Assembly: GCA_937877565.1 (NCBI GenBank)
Contig: CALFJB010000108.1
Span: forward strand, 11,535-75,534
DNA length: 64,000 nt
Reading direction: 5' to 3'
DNA from: an uncultured Selenomonadales bacterium
GTDB lineage: Bacteria > Bacillota > Negativicutes > Selenomonadales > Selenomonadaceae
The notes under the pieces are model-generated. The model worked only from the letters and a program-made list of their open reading frames with translations, made no database searches and had not been told where the DNA came from. Below are positions 60,392 to 64,000 of this stretch, piece after piece. Each line of letters opens with the position of its first letter. The stretch's first letter is position 1. The translations under genes were made by a program, and so were the position numbers.

Positions 60392-61495
60392 CTATTTCGC
60401 CGCAATTTCCAAAATTAAATTTGCAATATCGTCCGCTGCCTGTGGTTTGCCCAAACTCAAACTTGCCGCCGACATTTTTTTAAGTTCGTCAGGATTTTCT
60501 AAAAGTTCATTCAAAGTTTCAGATAAAATTTCTGCGTTTAAATCTTTGTTTAAAATCATTCTTGCCGCGCCAACTTTAACTAAGGCTTGCGCGTTAAATT
60601 CTTGATGATTTTCAGCCGCGTATGGAAAAGGAATTAAAATCGAAGGTACGCCCCGCGCCGTCAATTCTGCAAGTCCCGTAGCTCCTGCGCGAAATATCGC
60701 CAAGTCTGCCATTGCCATTGCTTGCGGCATATTGTACAGGTACGGCACTATTTTTATATTTGGATTGTCAAAATTAAAGCCGCCGGCTTTCAACTTTTGA
60801 ATTACAGAATCAAATTCGCCTTTGCCGGTAACGTGCAAAAATTGCGCGTTGTCTTTGGAATTTAAAAGTACGTCGATCATAGCGTTATTAATTGCACGTG
60901 CGCCGCGACTTCCGCCGGAAATTAAAACTACAGGCTTTTCATCAGTGAAGTTAAATTCTTTCAAGCCGTCCTCACGAAAGGCGGTTAAAACTTCCGAGCG
61001 AATAGGGTTGCCGGTGTAAACAGTTTTATCTGCAGGAAAATTTTTCAGCGCAGGTTCAGTACCGACGGCAATTTTATTTACAAATTTTGACAAAATTTTA
61101 TTGGTAATACCTGCAACGGCGTTTTGTTCCTGAATCAGAGTAGGAATTTTCATAAGCGCGGCGGCAAGTAAAACAGGTCCGCAAACATAACCGCCCGTCC
61201 CAACTACCACATTTGGCTGAAATTCTTTTACAATTTTGCTTGCACGTTTGACGCTCAAAATTGCATCGGCGGCGCGTTTGATATTTTCCAATGTGAAATG
61301 GCGTTCAAAGCCGCCCTCCAAACTCAACGCAGTAAAATTTATTCCCGCCTTTGGTACAATGTCAGATTCAAGCCCTTGCTTAGTTCCAACGTATAAAAAT
61401 TCGGCCTTCGGCATTTTCTTTTTAACAGCGTCAATCAAAGTCAGCGCGGGGTAAATGTGTCCGCCCGTGCCGCCGCCACTTACTATTATTTTCAT
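60392..61495 (-). CDS. murG: UDP-GlcNAc-undecaprenyl-PP-MurNAc-pentapeptide transferase MurG
   Basis: The 367-residue GT-B enzyme has SGGGTGGHIYPAL at residues 6-18, GTGGYVCGP, IQEQNAVAGITNK, and the donor site LISGGSRGARAIN with RAGATGLAEL and PFPYAAENHQ. It makes lipid II at the inner face of the membrane. ATG at 61495 follows AGAGG by ten bases. It stands apart from the usual mur cluster here, next to dprA. Confidence 0.95.
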   Translation of the reverse strand: MKIIVSGGGTGGHIYPALTLIDAVKKKMPKAEFLYVGTKQGLESDIVPKAGINFTALSLEGGFERHFTLENIKRAADAILSVKRASKIVKEFQPNVVVGTGGYVCGPVLLAAALMKIPTLIQEQNAVAGITNKILSKFVNKIAVGTEPALKNFPADKTVYTGNPIRSEVLTAFREDGLKEFNFTDEKPVVLISGGSRGARAINNAMIDVLLNSKDNAQFLHVTGKGEFDSVIQKLKAGGFNFDNPNIKIVPYLYNMPQAMAMADLAIFRAGATGLAELTARGVPSILIPFPYAAENHQEFNAQALVKVGAARMILNKDLNAEILSETLNELLENPDELKKMSAASLSLGKPQAADDIANLILEIAAK

Positions 61496-61574
61496 AACAA
61501 AATTTCCTCTCAAAAAAAATAAATTTAGCATATTCAACCATTTGCAATAATTGAAAAATTTTATACATTATTGA

Positions 61575-61622
61575 AAATTGCGCCCCTTCCAGTTTTCACT
61601 TACAAAAAGGAGCGCAATTAGT
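61575..61622 (-). terminator. Terminator of the aldolase/kdsB operon
   Basis: On the minus strand ATTGCGCTCC pairs with GGGGCGCAAT around a ~25-base loop and is followed by TTTTC. Confidence 0.65.
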
Positions 61623-61635
61623 GTTAAAAAATTCT

Positions 61636-63222
61636 TTAATTGTTTAAATTTCCAATATATCTCGGAGTAGTAAGAAAAACGATATTTATTGATTTAGATA
61701 AATCGCTCAATACGTCATTCATTCCTTGATTTCTTGTTTCAGCGGTAAAATTATCAACCGTTAAAGCCATATCCATATCTATATAATTTTCTTCCGAATT
61801 ACTGGAGTAGCCATCAAATCCTGCCAAATATACCTCTTTTACTCCACATGAAATTAAAAAACGTATTGCCATCATTCCGGCGTTATCACTAACATATTTT
61901 TCATTGCCGATCAATTCAGAATAATTTACTCTCAAATAAACTTCATTAGAAAAAATATTAGATGTAATTATACATTTGCTACGCTTGCTCTTTTCCAATT
62001 CTCGATAACGTCGGAGGTTACTCAAAAAAATAAAATCCGTTTCAACAAATGGATATTCATAATTAACACTTATTTTGCACACATTTGGAGTTTTAGAGAA
62101 ATCAATTATTTTTTGCTTTTCAATTAAAGCACTTTTTCCGGGAGCTATAAGCAATATTTTTTTATGAATAAAATAATCTTTAAGCTTAATTTTCTGTTCA
62201 GTTTGCAGCTGATCACGCGACATATATTGAATATACACGCTTTCAACATAATTTTTATCAAAACTAAGTTTCTTTTGTTTATCCATCATGTTGAAAATAT
62301 TGTTCATATCCTCAAATGTCAAGGTCTGCTTTTCTACCAAGTACTTGGCGTAATTCGGATGAGCATTATTATTCGCCGAAAGATAATTTGGCAAAGAGTA
62401 GCCCCAATGATGACGTTCATAAAAATTATTCAGTACTTCATCAATAATATTCAAAATTGGTCTTAATTGATAATCAGCTCCAAAATTATCGCTCAAGTAT
62501 TCTACAAAAAGCTCTGTACAAAGGTTACCTGCGCCGCGTCCCATACCATAAACACAAGAATCAATTATTAAATCTTTTTTGGTATGCAGATCAGCAAGTA
62601 ATTGGGCGTTAGAATAAGCAAGTTGCAAATTATTATGTGCATGATAACCTATAGCAATTCCGTCTTTTAGATTATGCTCAACCGTATAAAAAAGTCTAAG
62701 CAGGTCTTTTCTTTTCATTACGCCAAAGCTATCAACTATGTAAAAGGCGTATGGTTCAATTTCATTAACTCTGTGAATGAGTTCCAAAAATTCTTCGTCA
62801 GAATAATTCAAAGAAACCATTGCTTGCACAAAACATTTGTACCCTTTTTCTTTTACGCCACGACAAAAATTTAACGCCTCAACCATATCCTTTTTGTGAA
62901 ACGCAACACGAATAGCATCAACAGAATTGCCGTTACATTCGTCAATATCTTCAATTTTATATTCGCCGTAATTGATCATACAGCAATATATTTTTCCGTC
63001 ACGGTTTTTGGGAAGGAATTTAGCTATTTCTTCAATACGATTAAATTTTGTAATGTCAGGATGGTTGGGAGTTTTATTTGTCAAAAATCCACATTCAATT
63101 ATATCTATACCCGCTTCAGTTAAGCCGTCAATAATTCGCTTAATATTATTTTCTCCAAAGTGCCATTCATTGCAATATCCGCCGTCGCGTAAAGTACAAT
63201 CCAACACTTTCAAAATTTTCAC
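61636..63222 (-). CDS. HMGL-type aldolase fused to a Rossmann-like C-terminal domain
   Basis: Residues about 1-290 are a DRE-TIM barrel related to 4-hydroxy-2-oxovalerate aldolase: VLDCTLRDGGY (the catalytic Arg and Asp), YHAHNNLQLA (metal His residues) and GMGRGAGNLCTE. Residues about 345-528 form a second domain (KKILLIAPGKSALIEKQ, DFIFLSNLRRYREL, YLAGFDGYSS) like the DUF115/sialyltransferase-type Rossmann folds in polysaccharide clusters. The gene overlaps the CMP-sugar synthetase by four bases, so the barrel probably makes or modifies a keto sugar for that enzyme; the substrate is unknown. Confidence 0.75.
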   Translation of the reverse strand: MKILKVLDCTLRDGGYCNEWHFGENNIKRIIDGLTEAGIDIIECGFLTNKTPNHPDITKFNRIEEIAKFLPKNRDGKIYCCMINYGEYKIEDIDECNGNSVDAIRVAFHKKDMVEALNFCRGVKEKGYKCFVQAMVSLNYSDEEFLELIHRVNEIEPYAFYIVDSFGVMKRKDLLRLFYTVEHNLKDGIAIGYHAHNNLQLAYSNAQLLADLHTKKDLIIDSCVYGMGRGAGNLCTELFVEYLSDNFGADYQLRPILNIIDEVLNNFYERHHWGYSLPNYLSANNNAHPNYAKYLVEKQTLTFEDMNNIFNMMDKQKKLSFDKNYVESVYIQYMSRDQLQTEQKIKLKDYFIHKKILLIAPGKSALIEKQKIIDFSKTPNVCKISVNYEYPFVETDFIFLSNLRRYRELEKSKRSKCIITSNIFSNEVYLRVNYSELIGNEKYVSDNAGMMAIRFLISCGVKEVYLAGFDGYSSNSEENYIDMDMALTVDNFTAETRNQGMNDVLSDLSKSINIVFLTTPRYIGNLNN

Positions 63223-63971
63223 CCCTCTAAATTCATTCTTTGAGTTAAAAATTTTTTTACACGCTCTAAGTCTTTTGGCGTATCAACAGAGACAGTTTGC
63301 GAATCTACTTCAACATATAAGACTTTGTAGCCATTTTCTATAAAACGCAAAATTTCAATATCTTCAATAGATTCTGCGCGAGACTTTCCATAATTCTTTC
63401 CATAATCATAAAAAAATTTCAAAGCCTCCGCACTGAATCCATAAACGCAAACTTGTTTGTAATAATCGTAAGTAATGCTGCCTTTTGGATAAGGCGCGGC
63501 TGCACGTGTAAGATAAATTCCAATATTTTCTTTGTTTACAATCACTTTTGGCACTGTAGAATTAACTACATCTACAGGATTTTTAATTTTTGTCATTAAG
63601 TTGGAAACTTGCAAAGAATTATTTTCATAAAATGGCAAAATAGCGGCACGAATAGTTTTCGGCTCTAAAAGCGGCTCGTCGCCCTGTATGTTTACGTAAA
63701 TATCAGCCGGAATTTTTTGCGCCACTTCAGCAACTCTGTCTGTTCCGGTAAGATTATTTTCATCAGTCATTATAACCTGCATTCCTAACGATTTACAAGA
63801 ATTAAAAATTTTCTCATCATCTGTAGCCACATAAACATCATTGAAATCTGAAACTTTCAAGCATTGCTGATATACCCACCAAATCATAGGCTTGCCGCAA
63901 ATGTCAACCAATGGTTTACCCGGAAATCTTGAAGATTTATAACGCGCCGGAATAACTGCAACAATTTTCAT
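63219..63971 (-). CDS. kdsB: CMP-Kdo synthetase (3-deoxy-manno-octulosonate cytidylyltransferase)
   Basis: The 250-residue nucleotidyltransferase begins IPARYKSSRFPGKPL (CTP-binding loop), with VYVATDDEKI, TGTDRVAEVA, VNIQGDEPLL (metal Asp) and SVDTPKDLERV at the end. It activates Kdo or a related keto sugar with CTP, supporting an outer membrane with LPS or a Kdo capsule. It is coupled to the aldolase gene and may be a second copy dedicated to that operon rather than the LPS housekeeping enzyme. GGGAGGCGG precedes the ATG. Confidence 0.88.
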   Translation of the reverse strand: MKIVAVIPARYKSSRFPGKPLVDICGKPMIWWVYQQCLKVSDFNDVYVATDDEKIFNSCKSLGMQVIMTDENNLTGTDRVAEVAQKIPADIYVNIQGDEPLLEPKTIRAAILPFYENNSLQVSNLMTKIKNPVDVVNSTVPKVIVNKENIGIYLTRAAAPYPKGSITYDYYKQVCVYGFSAEALKFFYDYGKNYGKSRAESIEDIEILRFIENGYKVLYVEVDSQTVSVDTPKDLERVKKFLTQRMNLEG

Positions 63972-64000
63972 TTATGCCGCCTCCCTTTCAAAAATTTCAG

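Overview
The window looks like a chromosomal segment of an AT-rich, low-GC diderm Firmicute, most likely a Negativicute (Selenomonas/Veillonella relatives). Basis: Firmicute-like ribosome binding sites and frequent TTG/GTG starts, AddB, a CBS-DRTGG family II pyrophosphatase, ThyX and DhaM, together with a KdsB-type CMP-sugar synthetase that points to an outer-membrane LPS or a Kdo-containing polymer. The taxonomic call is inference.

Layout. 1-11.4 kb is housekeeping: the N-terminus of MetH (cut by the window edge), a secreted HAD phosphatase, a hybrid histidine kinase, a small frameshifted ORF, mutL, a HicB-like/HicA toxin-antitoxin pair, addB, a coiled-coil protein and a D,D-carboxypeptidase. 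11.5-49.2 kb is one large defence island. It opens with a DUF499 ATPase and a DUF1156 adenine methylase, each preceded by a RepL-like winged-helix gene. A seven-gene operon follows, running from an HpcH-like lyase through ATP-grasp, phosphoribosyltransferase/TRSP, StiP/PELOTA and HAD proteins (the tellurium-resistance-associated 'nucleoside-like metabolite' module) directly into an SNF2/DUF3883 helicase and a membrane protein. The helicase, methylase and ATPase together resemble Hma-type (helicase-methylase-ATPase) defence.

27.4-38.9 kb is a type III-D CRISPR effector operon: cas10 with GGDD but no HD domain, a cas7, csx10, a double cas7, csx19 and a further RAMP. A CARF-HEPN (Csx1-like) nuclease is divergent from it. 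csx10 is split by an IStron: a group I intron joined to a tnpB of the IS200/IS605 family, in the sense orientation, exactly 3' of TTGAT. 39-44.5 kb holds two divergent genes with different N-termini (a DUF3800 RNase H-like domain; a STAND P-loop NTPase) and the same ~450-residue helical C-terminus. I consider this the best candidate for an undescribed system. 44.5-49.2 kb carries two inverted CRISPR arrays with homologous leaders and trailers around a stand-alone reverse transcriptase, cas2 and cas1, then cas6 on the other strand.

49.3-64 kb is housekeeping again: family II pyrophosphatase, DhaM, five tRNAs under a consensus promoter, rph, rdgB, a YfcE-like phosphodiesterase, galE, a DUF441 protein, an NYN-domain protein with a repeated C-terminal module, thyX, dprA, murG and a kdsB/aldolase pair at the right edge. 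A candidate Fur-regulated small RNA lies upstream of galE.

Many ORFs begin upstream of their ribosome binding site. Where the Shine-Dalgarno sequence decides the start, I give the shorter coordinates.
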